This document shows positions 36,101 to 46,812 of a stretch of 64,000 bases of DNA, in pieces. Source of the DNA: Hemibagrus wyckioides. Taxonomy: Eukaryota; Chordata; Actinopteri; Siluriformes; Bagridae. Position 1 is the stretch's first letter, and each line of letters begins with the position of its first letter. The stretch lies in NCBI RefSeq assembly GCF_019097595.1, contig NC_080719.1, forward strand, positions 10,177,501 to 10,241,500. Direction: 5' to 3'. Position numbers and translations under genes: made by a program. The notes below the pieces were generated by a model. The model saw nothing but the letters and a program-made list of their open reading frames with translations, was not told the origin of the DNA and did not search any database.

Positions 36101-36813
36101 TTTTTATGTAAAAGAATGGCTAACAGTACATCCAGTTGTATGAAATTTATTTATTTATTTATTTTCCTAATATCAAAAATGTATAGAAAAAAAATACAAT
36201 TATTTCATTCACATATATATATATGCCTTAGTCTCCCATCTCTTTCCCCTACCAGCCTTTATCGTTTTATCAAACTAATAGTGAGACCAGACATGTTTGT
36301 GAATTGTTTTTAGACGAGAGTGTGAATTTGATGCAGCAGGAGTAGCAGATCGGTGTCGATTTTGAGCAGCTTTTCAGAACTGTTAAAGGTGATGCACATG
36401 TGAGGGTGATATGTGAAGAGTGCTGTACAGTGGTGGATGCAGAAAGTTATGCTGTGTGTCTGGTGTGAATTTTTATACATTTAAAAATGTGTGTGTGGGT
36501 GTGTGGGTGTGAGTATAATAGATCATTTTTGCATAAGACAATACATCAGGAGGAAATAAGTCGTTATCTTTGTTGCCCAAAGTATTCTTTCAAAACTCAC
36601 TTTGCTGTAACACTGCTGTAATGAGTATGTCTCTGTGTGTTACTAGGCAGTACAGCAGAGCAGAAGGGACTACAGGTTGGTGACGAGCTTCTGCAGGTCC
36701 AGGGCTCCTCAACACAAGGCCTTTCACGTCTCGATGCTTTGACTGTCCTCAAAGGTCTTCCTGATGGATTATTCACAGCCATCGTGAGGAGAAAGAAAGC
36801 TGAACAGAGCTAA
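19399..36813 (+). CDS. il16: Pro-interleukin-16 (21 coding exons)
   Basis: Pro-IL-16 is a multi-PDZ scaffold protein of cytosol and nucleus. In mammals caspase-3 releases its C-terminal PDZ segment as a CD4-binding chemoattractant. Coding exons (splice phases all agree): 19458-19781, 21498-21628, 21883-22009, 22665-22766, 23703-23796, 24024-24172, 25897-26007, 26111-26225, 26436-26509, 27302-27515, 27619-27736, 27869-28001, 28596-28683, 29017-29522, 30678-30777, 31151-32540, 32992-33178, 34547-34645, 35118-35349, 35513-35641, 36647-36813. They total 4,590 nt, giving 1,529 residues, against 1,332 for human pro-IL-16. Four PDZ domains occur as two pairs around a long disordered linker. I start at the ATG at 19,458, but an upstream start is possible. 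stard5 lies tail-to-tail downstream. The exon structure rests on reading only, without transcript data. Confidence 0.95.
21724..21755. repeat. (AC)n microsatellite in il16 intron
   Basis: An AC tract of about 30 bp, followed by CA-rich DNA to about 21,830, lies in the short intron between coding exons 2 and 3. Confidence 0.9.
23215..23612. mobile_element. Foldback element derived from a Tc1 transposon
   Basis: The left arm (about 23,245-23,310: CTTGACCATCACACTCATG and onward) is an imperfect reverse complement of the right arm (about 23,505-23,612: AACATAGTGG to TGTTTGATGTTCAGGTGCC). The inner right part (CATGTTGGAACATGTTTGGGCCCTTTAGTTC) matches, in order, the antisense 3' half of Tc1 transposase genes such as the one at 3,900-3,990. 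It lies in the il16 intron between coding exons 4 and 5. It is heavily diverged and non-coding. Confidence 0.5.
23677..23838. repeat. (TG)n and (AC)n tracts bracketing il16 coding exon 5
   Basis: A TG tract at about 23,677-23,699 runs up to the acceptor of the exon at 23,703. An AC tract at about 23,804-23,838 starts a few bases after its donor. The two tracts are reverse complements of each other. Confidence 0.9.
24285..24390 (-). mobile_element. tRNA-derived SINE head fragment
   Basis: Blocks GGAACATGCAAAACTC, GAGCTTGGAGGTGTGAG and CACTGTGTCACAGTGTG match the head of the SINE at 25,008-25,289 in the same orientation. It lies in an il16 intron. Confidence 0.6.
25008..25289 (-). mobile_element. 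tRNA-derived SINE, near full length
   Basis: This is the most complete copy of the SINE in the window. Read on the minus strand it starts GGTGGCTTAGTG and has a B-box-like GGTTGATGGTTTGATTCCC. It then passes through GTTCTCCCCATGCTTTG to a tail ending near AGTGGTACAGAAATGG. It lies in the il16 intron between coding exons 6 and 7, antisense to the gene. Confidence 0.8.
25897..28001 (+). CDS. il16: il16 coding exons 7-12: PDZ domains 1 and 2
   Basis: PDZ1 spans about residues 335-425. It has the carboxylate-binding loop GLGFSIVGG and the block [19 protein letters not shown], nearly identical to mammals, then [23 protein letters not shown]2 spans about residues 470-557. Its loop is GLGIGLC, followed by [27 protein letters not shown]. 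Exon 10 joins the two domains with a Ser-rich linker (CRSKSLSS). PDZ domains bind C-terminal peptides; in mammals the N-terminal pair of neuronal IL-16 binds ion-channel tails. Exon limits are 25897-26007, 26111-26225, 26436-26509, 27302-27515, 27619-27736 and 27869-28001. Confidence 0.95.
26768..26872 (+). mobile_element. SINE 3' fragment (plus orientation)
   Basis: The blocks CTAAATTGACATATGTGTGA, GTGTGTGTGCATGCTGTCCT and GTGGTGAATTGGTGTCC match the reverse complement of the SINE interior at 25,070-25,135. A CATTCATTCATTTATCCATC stretch precedes it. Confidence 0.5.
28596..30777 (+). CDS. il16: il16 coding exons 13-15: linker after PDZ2
   Basis: Exon 13 encodes [19 protein letters not shown], nearly identical to mammals. 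Exon 14 (29,017-29,522) encodes 168 residues with [14 protein letters not shown], matching the human RRAQKVMIRSSS block, then a Ser/Gly/Arg-rich stretch ([15 protein letters not shown]). Exon 15 (30,678-30,777) is short and acidic. Together they are a flexible linker with no recognised fold. The 1.15 kb between exons 14 and 15 holds a possible cassette exon at 30,349-30,405. Confidence 0.88.
30349..30405 (+). CDS. il16: Possible il16 cassette exon
   Basis: A 57-nt stretch follows a long pyrimidine tract ending CTTCTAG and is followed by the donor GTATGT. It is phase 0 at both sides, matching the phase-0 junction of exons 14 and 15, so it could be included without frame change. It would add 19 basic, hydrophobic residues ([13 protein letters not shown] within). 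I see no strong match to mammalian IL-16, so it may be a species-specific exon or chance. Confidence 0.35.
31151..33178 (+). CDS. il16: il16 coding exons 16-17: long linker
   Basis: Exon 16 (31,151-32,540) encodes about 463 residues. [14 protein letters not shown] matches human DPWVRISDCI, and [17 protein letters not shown] is nearly identical to the conserved proline-rich block with a PxxP, SH3-type motif. SSFETFSN matches human SSFETFGS. A 30-bp repeat encoding [10 protein letters not shown] lies at about 31,953-32,150. Exon 17 (32,992-33,178) continues [13 protein letters not shown] and ends with [18 protein letters not shown], matching the helix that precedes PDZ3 in mammals. The region is otherwise Ser/Thr/Glu-rich and likely disordered. 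Confidence 0.95.
31953..32150 (+). repeat. il16: 30-bp coding tandem repeat in il16
   Basis: Five consecutive units read QKDEEET followed by SLT, with near-identical nucleotides (CAGAAAGATGAAGAGGAAAC in each). Two decayed units (QKDDVET and QED) follow. The period keeps the reading frame. It produces an acidic tract between the second and third PDZ domains. Confidence 0.95.
33179..34546. other. il16 intron between coding exons 17 and 18
   Basis: Nothing recognisable is seen; short open frames here have no motif and no splice-site support. Confidence 0.5.
34547..35349 (+). CDS. il16: il16 coding exons 18-19: PDZ domain 3 and caspase site
   Basis: The PDZ3 domain spans about residues 1,322-1,410: [21 protein letters not shown], then [17 protein letters not shown], then [13 protein letters not shown] and LRQARE. 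All of these blocks align with human pro-IL-16. Just after the domain, codons 35,304-35,315 read SSTD followed by Ala. This matches the SSTD site at which caspase-3 releases mature IL-16 in mammals. Exons are 34547-34645 and 35118-35349. Confidence 0.95.
35513..36813 (+). CDS. il16: il16 coding exons 20-21: PDZ domain 4, mature IL-16 core
   Basis: The last PDZ domain spans about residues 1,437-1,524. It starts [20 protein letters not shown] and continues [18 protein letters not shown], close to mature human IL-16. Its loop reads GFGL instead of GLGF, in line with the unusual loop of mammalian IL-16, which is thought to be blocked to ordinary PDZ ligands. The C-terminus is [10 protein letters not shown] and then a TAA at 36,811-36,813. 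Human IL-16 has RRKS here, reported as important for CD4-dependent activity, so this fish keeps RRK but not the Ser. Cleavage at SSTD would leave about 110 residues. Confidence 0.95.
35642..36646. other. il16 intron between coding exons 20 and 21
   Basis: An AT-rich intron with a small (TTTA)n stretch near 36,147-36,165. The 124-codon open frame at 35,939-36,313 lacks any motif. Confidence 0.5.
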
Positions 36814-39145
36814 ATTCAGAAAGTACAACCAGATAGCTTGAAAAGTGTGAAAGGACTGTATTTTAGGAAACACAGTCTTTAGTGGAAAATCACACTTATG
36901 CAGGTCTTCGCAAGCAGTTTTAATATTAGGATTATGTTTATCTTGATTGGGATTATTATTGATTACTATTATAATATTACAGTAAACCCATTACAAGATT
37001 ATTAAATCTAGTTCTAGATTTATTTGTTGAATTTCCCTCTTTATTGGCAAATAATTTTGCTCATTTGAAGCACTTATTTTGAGAAAGATGCACAATTATC
37101 TGCCAATACTAAAAAGAATGATTAACGAGTAAACATGTCTACAAATAGTTTTAATAATCTTGTTTTGTTGTAATGTCAAGGACATAGTAGAACGGTTTTA
37201 CAAAATACAATTATATATACACAATACTTGCTTGGATGTTTTTTTGTTTTGTTTTTTTTACATCTGAATGCACTTAGTGACTGTTGCAGACAGTTACTTT
37301 AATGAAACAGCATAAACAATACAGGAAGTTGGTGGTCAAGTGTAATGAGCTTATTTTCATATTCAGTGCATCACACTGTCAGGTTTCTTGACTGTAAGTG
37401 TGATTCACAGAAATGTTATCAGTCTTAACCTTTATCACACAGCCCCGTTTTTATTTTTAAATATTAGCTATTTAGCACAATTATCAAGTATTTTTGAACA
37501 GCCCATCCCCCAAAGACTTACGTTTTGACACTAAACCCAAACCATACTAATCCGTTTAATATATATGCTAGAATTACTGATATTAATTTTGTTTAACTGC
37601 AAATTAAGCATTTTTCAGGTTGCTAAAATTGTGTTCATAAAATATTGAATTTCTAGATTTGACCGAACTCAACATTGATGAATTAACAGCATTGTGTTTT
37701 CCTATCGTTAATGTGTTTTGTTAGGTAGTCCTTCCAGGATTTAGACATTTTGTGATTGTTACTGCAGAGTTATTCAAAAATCTTTGAGATTTTTGTGCTT
37801 GATTTGCAGAAAACTACTTGAATTCAAGATCCTTCTTTAAAAATACTACCAGTGAAGACACTTATGTAGTTACTTTGAGAGCTGTACACATGGGCTTTAG
37901 CTGAATGTGCGTCTGTGATGATGTCACACAACAGCCCGAATATGCAGAAAATCTGTGGTAATTGTAAAAAATTGTGAGCTCCTCTGAATATCATGGAGTT
38001 GCATTAATTTCTGCAATTGCAAAATTATGAAATCCTGGAGGGATTGGTTCGGCTACAATCTCTGCTTTTCATCAGACACTCAGCGCTTTTAATTGAGAAC
38101 ACTGAGAATACTGGGCTGATGGACATCGGCTACTCCAGCATAACCAGTTTACCAATAAGAGAGTATCAACCATGCCTACAATAAACCAGCAAAGCCTATC
38201 AATGCATTTTCTAATGGATGCCAATATATCCATGTAAAATAAGCCATATAGAACTGTGCTTACTGAACTACAGGAGAAAAAAAAAGAGGAATATTAAATA
38301 AATATATAAATTTACTATGTGCATCCTTCAAGTTTTAAGAAATGCCATATCATTTATTTTTATTTTGTTTTGATAACTGGCCTAATCCTAGATTTAGAAA
38401 ACAGTCTATAGAAAAACGGCATGTCTACATGAATTTGTCCAAAGCTGAGATTATGAGTCAAGTTTGATATTTAGCCATAGGCTCTTTTTGTCTATTCAAA
38501 TAATTCACAAGCTCTTACTGGTGTTAATTATTTAATAAAATATATGTAAATAAATTTTCAGAAGGTTAGCCATGTGAAAACATCGTAACAGATTGACGTT
38601 TCTTTGTTTGTCGATGCACAGAAATCTTGCCTTTGTACGGTTGTACAAACATGGTCAGGGATTCCCGGGAACTTGACTGTATTCAAGTTTGCCTGTTTTG
38701 TTAAGATTTGCACAAACACTGTACAGTAAGATATATACAAAAAAAAATTTCTATGGAAACTAAACTAGAGTATTTGACCAGATTCTTAATGGAATAGATT
38801 TTGAACTCACCATAATGTAATGTTTTCAGATATGCTTGCAAGAACCAAAGATAGAAGACATTTTTATGGCCTGCCTTTGCATTCGATATTTTATGACCAA
38901 ATAGGCTTCATTGCCTTATTACAATAATTGTCATTTTATTTATTTAAGTTCTCAAAAGAAACATCCAATTTTAATATAATTGAAATGAAACGTTCACATT
39001 TAGAAAAGATGCTGTTAATTTTTTTTGTTTTTGTACAGAATAAGCGACTAATATATCAGAAAGCGCTGTTTATATTGTTTAAAATCATTACTGTATTTCT
39101 TTTTTGCCCCCCAGAAATACCCTAATAAAGTAATTAACTACAAAC
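36814..39145 (+). other. il16: il16 3' untranslated region (likely)
   Basis: No coding sequence follows the stop. AATAAA signals occur at 38,297-38,302, 38,534-38,539 and 39,124-39,129. The last is followed by a GT-rich stretch (GGTTTGGTGG), which would make a good cleavage context. The end is therefore placed near 39,145. The region is AT-rich. Confidence 0.55.
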
Positions 39146-39678
39146 ATTTCATCGGTTTGGTGGTTTAAAATGATTCTGATTAATACTGGCTGTTGTGCAT
39201 TATGAAGTGATTATGACTTTGTTTTTTGTTTTGCCAACATCTGCTCTTCAATGACAACTCTTATAAAATCTCTATATATAGCTTGTTTATTCACTTTTAG
39301 ATAATTAGCTGAAAAGTTGGCAGTAACTGAAAGTCTGTTTTAAAAGGACCAACAAATGGACTATCCACATCACCCCTTTTTGCTGCAAACAAATGGCTTG
39401 AAGTCTGTGTTTTAACAACAAAAAAAACCCTACAACAAAGCAAGACGATAAATATCAAAGTTCATATGTTGCATATCCGCATATCAAACTTTCGCTCCAA
39501 TGCTCAAAAATGTTTTTAGAGCATAAATTCTTTAGGCTACTAAGACTTTCTGGGTTTTTTTTTTCCAAAACACCCCTGCTTTCTTGCCACTTAAATAAAA
39601 TAGGTAGAGCGTTTGTATATAAAAATCACCAGTTAATATATGCATCATATGATTTAAGATAATGGAGAAGTGCTCCAC

Positions 39679-40972
39679 GTCTGACTCTCACATCACTGGC
39701 TTTGGTCTTGGTCTTGACTCTCACATCACTGGCTTTGGTCTTGGTCTTGACTCTGACTCCACTGGCTTTGGTCTTGGTCTTGACTCTGACTCCACTGAGT
39801 TTGGTCTTGGTCTTGACTCTCACTCCACTGGCTTTGGTCTTGGTCTTGACTCTCACTCCACTGGGTTTGGTCTTGGTCTTGACTCTCACTCCACTGGGTT
39901 TGGTCTTGGTCTTGACTCTCACTCCACTGGGTTTGGTCTTGGTCTTGACTCTCACATTACTGGCTTTGGTCTTGACTCTCACTCCACTGGGTTTGGTCTT
40001 GGTCTTGACTCTCACATTACTGGTTTTGGTCTTGGTCTTGACTCTGACTCCACTGAGTTTGGTCTTGGTCTTGACTCTCACACCACTGGCTTTGGTCTTG
40101 GTCTTGACTCTCACTCCACTGGGTTTGGTCTTGGTCTTGACTCTCACTCCACTGGGTTTGGTCTTGACTCTCACATTACTGGCTTTGGTCTTGGTCTTGA
40201 CTCTCACTCCACTGGGTTTGGTCTTGGTCTTGACTCTCACATTACTGGCTTTGGTCTTGGTCTTGACTCTCACTCCACTGGGTTTGGTCTTGGTCTTGAC
40301 TCTCACATTACTGGCTTTGGTCTTGGTCTTGACTCTCACTCCACTGGGTTTGGTCTTGACTCTCACATTACTGGCTTTGGTCTTGGTCTTGACTCTCACT
40401 CCACTGGGTTTGGTGTTGGTCTTGACTCTCACACCACTGGCTTTAGTCTTGGTCTTGACTCTCACTCCACTGGGTTTGGTCTTGGTCTTGACTCTCACTC
40501 CACTGGGTTTGGTCTTGGTCTTGACTCTCACTCCACTGGGTTTGGTCTTGGTCTTGACTCTCACATTACTGGCTTTGGTCTTGGTCTTGACTCTCACTCC
40601 ACTGGGTTTGGTCTTGGTCTTGACTCTCACATTACTGGCTTTGGTCTTGGTCTTGACTCTCACTCCACTGGGTTTGGTCTTGGTCTTGACTCTCCCATTA
40701 CTGGCTTTGGTCTTGGTCTTGACTCTCACTCCACTAGGTTTGGTCTTGGTCTTGACTCTCACTCCACTAGGTTTGGTCTTGGTCTTGACTCTCACATTAC
40801 TGGCTTTGGTCTTGGTCTTGACTCTCACTCCACTGGGTTTGGTCTTGGTCTTGACTCTCACACCACTGGCTTTGGTCTTGGTCTTGACTCTGACTCCACT
40901 GGCTTTGGTCTTGACTCTCCACTGGCTTTGGTCTTGGTTTGTGACTCAGTTTCCACTGGCTATGGTCTCTGC
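39679..40972. repeat. 33-bp minisatellite array, about 38 units
   Basis: The unit is 33 bp: TTTGGTCTTGGTCTTGACTC, then TCACTCCACTGGG. Two subtypes (CACTCCACTGGGTTTGG and CACATTACTGGCTTTGG) often alternate. Several units are 27 bp because one GGTCTT is missing. All lengths are multiples of three, so two plus-strand frames (441 and 446 codons) and one minus-strand frame (411 codons) stay open through the array. Predicted products are FGLGLDSHSTG repeats on the plus strand and RVKTKTKPSGV repeats on the minus strand. I do not call a gene, because it lies past the il16 polyadenylation site with no flanking exon signals. Confidence 0.95.
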
Positions 40973-43104
40973 CTTGATCGCAGATAAGGTGGTCTTGATC
41001 ACAACACTACAAATTACTCCAAGAAACAAATGGCAGATATAAAAGATGTAAGTACAGCAAGCAGCTCTAGCAGGAACTGCAGCTTTCCTATTTACTGCAT
41101 TTGCTAGAAGGGACATGACATGATTACAGACATAAAGGTCTTGACTCCATTAGGAAATAGGAAGCACAAATGGTGCTGTATGGTTCCTGTAATAAGTAGA
41201 TAAATGTTACCTCCATCATTCCTGCCAGATCATTTAAAGTAATCAATCTGTGGAGCCTATGGAGTTTCCATCAGTTGGCCCCTTCAAGGCACTTTAAAGA
41301 AACTACTTTTTTTGACCCCTCTATTTTGAGAGTCCTTACAAATGGCTGCCCTGAGCATTGTTTTGTGTAGGAGTAATCACTTCAGAGTCGACCACACCGA
41401 CTGGTCTTGCTGACAAGAGACAAACAAGTCAACAGATGCCAATGGTCTAGAAGGTCATCGTTTATTCATTGGAAGCTGGTGGAATACATTGTGTGGGATT
41501 ACATAAAGGGCTCTGTTTTGTATTTAGGCAAACAGTACAGTAAAGGCATTTTGTCTCATTCCAACATCTATTCAACAAAGACTTTAAAGAATACTGAAGA
41601 AATCAAATCTGGAATAATCACTGATGTTTATTCATTTGGTTGAAGCTTTTATCCAAAGTCTAGTCTAAACATAGAGCTGAACAGGAATAAGAGAATTGCA
41701 TTGGAGTTTAGGCAGTTCCATGATATGAAGATCCCAGGATCTTCTGATCAGCAGTTCAGAGCCTCAGGGGCAGTTAAGTAAAATCATATCTTTAAAAATC
41801 TTCCTTTAATTCAACTGACAATGATTTAGGAATATTTAGCTCAAAAAATCTAGAGCAAGTGTATGAAGTTATGGAATATTACTGTAAGACAATATAGTTG
41901 TGGTAAGACATTTGGAGCAAGATAAAGTACATTAGATTATAAAATTTAAATAAAAAATTTAATTACATAAAATTAAATTAGGAAATATCAGACATCAAAC
42001 ATTGTTTGGCTGTTTGAGTACATTTGGGCTAAGGAAAATTGTGTAATTCTGACTAATAATAATAATAATAATAATCACCATCATCATCAGTAGCAGCAGC
42101 AGCTGAGACACTGATTCCAGCAGTAGTTAAATGTAAAATTACTCAAATTACTAAACATAAGTATATTCATTCATATATTTTAAAATATTATTTTCACATG
42201 TTCAGAAAAAAAAAACATAAAATTGTTCTATTCCCAACCCCAAAATTAAAATATCCATAATTTTAAATGATTCAGGCACTGGAGATAATGCCTCATTCAA
42301 ATGACCAACAAACACGTTTCTAGCCAATGGACATGCATTCAGGATAATTAACATCAATGAGCAACACACAGTCATGCTTCTTGAATGGAACACTAAAGAC
42401 ACGAAACAGAGAAACACACACACACACACACACACATACACACATGCACTTTGCAGCAGAATACACCCACAAACAGCATTTAGTCCCTTTGTGCAACTTT
42501 CCATCAAGTTTCAAGCTTTCCAACAGTATGTAAACATCACAGTGTAATTCCTGACTATTGTGTATGTTGCCTTTAGATCTTTACAGTGTAATGTTTGGGA
42601 ATCATGTTAATCCTCCCTTTATTATCTCTGTACAAGATTCCCGTTCTTATAAAATACGAATAAAGCCAGTAACACCTACAGAAAATGTTTCAGCTGTAAC
42701 TCATTTGCATGTCATTTTCTTTCCACTCGTTCAATATGACTAGGCATGCAGACACCAAAAAAATACAGCAGGCACATACGGGGTACAACTAGCATTAAAG
42801 CCAGGGAACAGGAATGTCAGACACGATTGAAAATTGAGGTAATCAGTTCAGAAGGAATATAAAAGTAACTGAAAAACTGGAATTGGCCAGTACTAAATTA
42901 AAATATGAGGTGTTCAGAGTATGTTTTCTAAAAACTAACGAGTAGCCGTTTTGACCCCATTTGTGTGACTGCATGTTTGGAGTCGAGCACGGGTTAGTGT
43001 TCTGTAGAGCTAACCAAGCTATGCTGGACTTCATACGTTGGCTGGATTCAAGTTTTATGGCACATCAGATTTTATGGATGTGTGTGATAATGTCCAGTGT
43101 GTAT
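40973..43104. other. Intergenic DNA between il16 and stard5, part 1
   Basis: No gene is recognised. A (TAA)n tract lies at about 42,055-42,076 and a (CA)n tract at about 42,415-42,435. The remaining DNA is AT-rich and its open frames lack motifs. Confidence 0.5.
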
Positions 43105-43708
43105 ATACATGAACGAGCCATAACATTAAAACCACCTGCCTAATATTGTGCACTAAAATATCTGACCCGTTGAGGCATGGACTCCACAAGACCTCTGAAG
43201 GTGTGCTGTGATATCTGGTACCAATACATTAGCAGAAGATTCTTTGAGTCCTGTAAATTAGTAGGACCTCGATGCATCAGACTCATTTGCTGCAAATTGC
43301 ATTGCATGCATTGTGTGTGTTTACACCTTTCTATCATTACTAGCATTAACGTTTTCAGCAAATTGTGCTACAGAAGCTCTTCTTTCAGACAATGACCCCA
43401 GGGTGCTAGTCTGTTGCTAGTTCACTGGTTGTCCTTCCTTGGACCACATTTGGTAGGTACTAACCACTGCATATAGGGAATAACCCACAAGATCAGCTGT
43501 TTTGAAGATGCTCTGACCCAGTCATCTAGCCATCACAATTTGGTCCCGGTCAAAGATCCTTATCCATTTTTCCTGCTTCCAACACATTGACTTTGATAAC
43601 TGACTGTTCATAATATCCCACTCCATGACAGATGCCAGTGAAACCAGATGATCAATGTTATTCGCTTCACCTGTCAGTGGTTATGTTAATGTTATGGCTG
43701 TTATAATG
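43105..43708 (-). mobile_element. Internally deleted Tc1-family element
   Basis: The left end reads ACGAGCCATAACATTAAAACC, and the right end (TTATGTTAATGTTATGGCTG) is its imperfect complement. On the minus strand 43,140-43,361 gives TNLQDSKNLLLMYWYQISQHTFRGLVESMPQRV in pieces. This resembles the extreme C-terminus of a Tc1-type transposase. The catalytic centre is missing, so the copy is non-autonomous and dead. Confidence 0.8.
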
Positions 43709-44920
43709 TTACATAGCAACCTGACACTTTATCGGTGAGATTTCACAGATAACCTTAATTGGTCAAATAAATTATGTTAAAGAAAAGCAACTTTAAAGAT
43801 ATGCGCATTACATAAACATTCTCTTATACCTAGAATGCTAATAATTAGTAAAAAATTTAACAACTGCATTTGACAACTGAAACTTGAAGAAATCAATTTC
43901 TTACATCTCCTAAAATGTCTCTCCATCTGACAGTCTCATGCTTGAATCCAACCTGCAGAAACACACTTGGGGTCTAATAATTGCATAAAAATTGTCATAT
44001 TGCACTATTTTCTCTGTAGAAGTAAAAAAAATGGTTTTGTACCAGGGATTCACACATCCCGTTTTTTTTCCCCCATATCAGAGCTGCTATCTCATTACTG
44101 CTCCCATAGTGACTATGTACATAGTAAAAGGTGTTTAAAAAGTGTAGCTGTTGCGACACCCTGTTAGCTTCAAGTTCTTTCAGCTAATGATGACAACCTC
44201 ATGACGAGTGTCATCCTCACAGAAATCATATCGACTCTGTGAGCTTCTGTTGGTAAGCGATGCAATATTTCACAGGCACGCACATGTGCAAGATTTGTGT
44301 TTGTGTCAGGTGACGTCACACGTTTCTGGAATGTTTCAAACATCAGATCCTAACGTTTTAAGATTGTAGAATAGCAAATGGGATCTGATTCCAGTCCAAT
44401 GATTCAGGACATCTTCAGTCTGACATCGATACTCAGCATCAAACTGGTGCCTCCTTATTTTATACCAAGACTTTTGTTATTTTCAAAAGTACAGAATAGA
44501 AAAGTAACTCTTATAAAGAAACAGGCTTTCTTCCTCAGTTTATGATAGGGAACTTTGCCTTTGATAGCTAATCATAAGAAATAAAACATAGTGTGATGTA
44601 CTCCTATAGGAAAATAGTCAAGTGTCATGGTGTGATGTGGCCTAATAAGCACTAAACTGTTTTTTTTTCCTATAACAGCACTTCACTTCATAAATGTTTC
44701 ATTTCTCTTAAGTCAGTTTTCAAATTAATTCAATAACAATGTCCTACTTTCTCTATGAGGTTAATCTTATGAAATGTGTGCGAAACTTTTGTTGTAGCAG
44801 CTACAAACAACTGTTCCCTCAGCTAATCAAAACGAACAAGTCATATTATTCCAAAGAAGCCAAGTCTGTCTTGAAACCTCTTCCATGGAGGAAAACCTAA
44901 CAAGCCTTGACCAGGTACAA
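43709..44920. other. Intergenic DNA between il16 and stard5, part 2
   Basis: No gene, RNA gene or clear repeat is seen. The DNA is AT-rich. Confidence 0.45.
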
Positions 44921-45382
44921 TAGCTGTGTCCCAAATGACATATTATACACTATGCATTTACACTATATACTGTGCACTATGTTCTCTGATGTCCAGTGTA
45001 TAAATTTTATAAGGAGAGTAACGTCTCAAATGGAACTTGGAACCCAAATGACGTCAAACACGATGCTGCTAGCTTTACCAGAAAACGCTGAATTTTTAAA
45101 ATGTTGGAAAATAAATCACACAGTGTGGGCAAACGTAATAGACATTTGTAAGATGTCTTGTCCACAGAAGGATTGTCGGCCATCTTGAAAGTTTTCTCAT
45201 CCAGCATCAGCGCCTGGTAGCCCCATCTCTTTTCTACTACGCAAGCAAAGATACAAAAAATATTTTTCTGATTTGAATCGGTAGATCATCAGAGTACTTT
45301 AAGTGCAATTCTTCTTGTTGGAATTTTGCTCATGCTATCTATGCTACAAAGTGCATAAGTATGTGATCTGGGACATTCATAG
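44921..45382. mobile_element. Probable MITE with TGTCCCA ends
   Basis: The left end (TAGCTGTGTCCCAAATGAC and onward to ACACTATG) and the right end (CAAAGTGCATAAGTATGTGA, then TCTGGGACATTCATA) are imperfect inverted repeats of about 30 bp. No coding frame lies between them. This fits a hAT-like non-autonomous element, but the target duplication is unclear. Confidence 0.5.
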
Positions 45383-46812
45383 TGATGCAAATGTCTGGAT
45401 CAATATCAGATTTCTTATTAGTAGTCTAGTTTCTATTAGCAGTATAGTATCTTGGAATTTTCACTCACTTTGTAACCTTAATATGTTTTCAGCATCCTAT
45501 TCACAGATAAGCACAATGACTTTAACTTGTTCCCAAGTAGGTTAAGCTCTCTGAAATGTGAATATTTATGTAGTAATAGGTAGACCAGCATGCTGTTGAG
45601 AATGCTGGTGATTTGATATTTGTGCTGTTTCCTGCTTGTGCCACGTTTGTGCTTTTATCTATAAATGGCAATTTAAGCAATTTGTTGTTATTACTTTTTC
45701 TCTGCAATGCTTTTATAATATGATGAAGTCATTTACGACCAGTGAACCTCACTGCTTAGCTTCTTTAGCTCGTGCCATGTGTGTAATTCTATTATTACCC
45801 ACAATCCCAGTTTGCATGTAAAGTGAGATTTTTAAGACACTTATGCTCATGCTGGAATTTGCTTCATTTCCTCCACCACAGCTGTGCTGCACTCAGCCCC
45901 AAAAATGAAAACAAAACTGAAATTGCTCTGACCTTTTGAATAAAAGACTACTAAAAATTCTCACTTGAGCATTACAAGCAAGAGGAATAAAATAAGTACC
46001 ACTTGAGTCAAGCATGGCCAACTACAGTAATACGGGGAATCTGTGGAGCTGTGAGGTTTTAGGGAGAAATTATTAGAAGTTATTTTCAAAAACTTTGATT
46101 AAGATTAGATGTATAAATCATGAGACTAAAAAAAATAAAATAAAATAAAATGCTGGCTAGATAGACAGTAATGCAAAGTATATATTACCAAATTTGAACT
46201 ATTTTTGAAAAACATAAAAAAAAATAAGTGATCACTTCCCTTATTATATCTTTTTAAGTATTTGGAAAAAAATGTAACGTAAAAAGGTTTGGAATATGTA
46301 ACCAGGCACTCCCTGTTCGTCTGCTTAGCCTGTCTGTTGCTTAGCTTCTTTCCAGTTCCAAATAGTTTAAGACAGTTAACCGCATTGTACGATCAGTGAA
46401 GGTTATGATTTTGTGTGTGATTTTGCTGTCATTTCTAAGCAGCTGTTACTTTTCTCTTCTGAAAACCTTTTGAAAATATATTAGATTATTATTATTTTTT
46501 TTTTTTTTAAAACTATGACAACTAAATGTGAACCCAGTGAGCACAACAATGTTTAGAAGACTTTTCAGCTCAAATGAATGATTTCGGAAAATACAGCTCT
46601 TTTGGTCACACATGCAAGAGATCAATATTAAAATGGACTAAACAGGACATATTCTTTCGAGGTCAGATCAAGGCCTGAGCCAGGGCTTACTTCAATTTGT
46701 CAGAATCAATAATGGTCAGTTGGTGCTCACTGGGAAACACATAGAGGATCAGAAAATCCCTTTTTGTTGAACACTTATGGAACTGGACATTCTAGAGAAA
46801 GTGCCTTTAGTG
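45383..46812. other. Downstream flank of stard5
   Basis: No coding sequence is seen. The part just below 46,812 should hold the stard5 3' untranslated region, but I found no clear AATAAA on the minus strand within about 700 bp, so its end is not placed. Confidence 0.45.

Noticed and set aside
35939..36313. 124-codon open frame in an il16 intron
   Set aside because: It is AT-rich with Phe, Ile and Leu runs, shows no motif and breaks no splice pattern, so it looks like chance.
39679..40972. Possible CRISPR-like array
   Set aside because: The units are contiguous 27-33-bp repeats without unique spacers, in a vertebrate genome. It is a minisatellite.
39626..41042. Three open frames of 411-446 codons over the 33-bp array
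   Set aside because: They follow from a repeat unit that is a multiple of three and lack stops by composition. There are no flanking exons, start context or known domain, so I did not call a gene.
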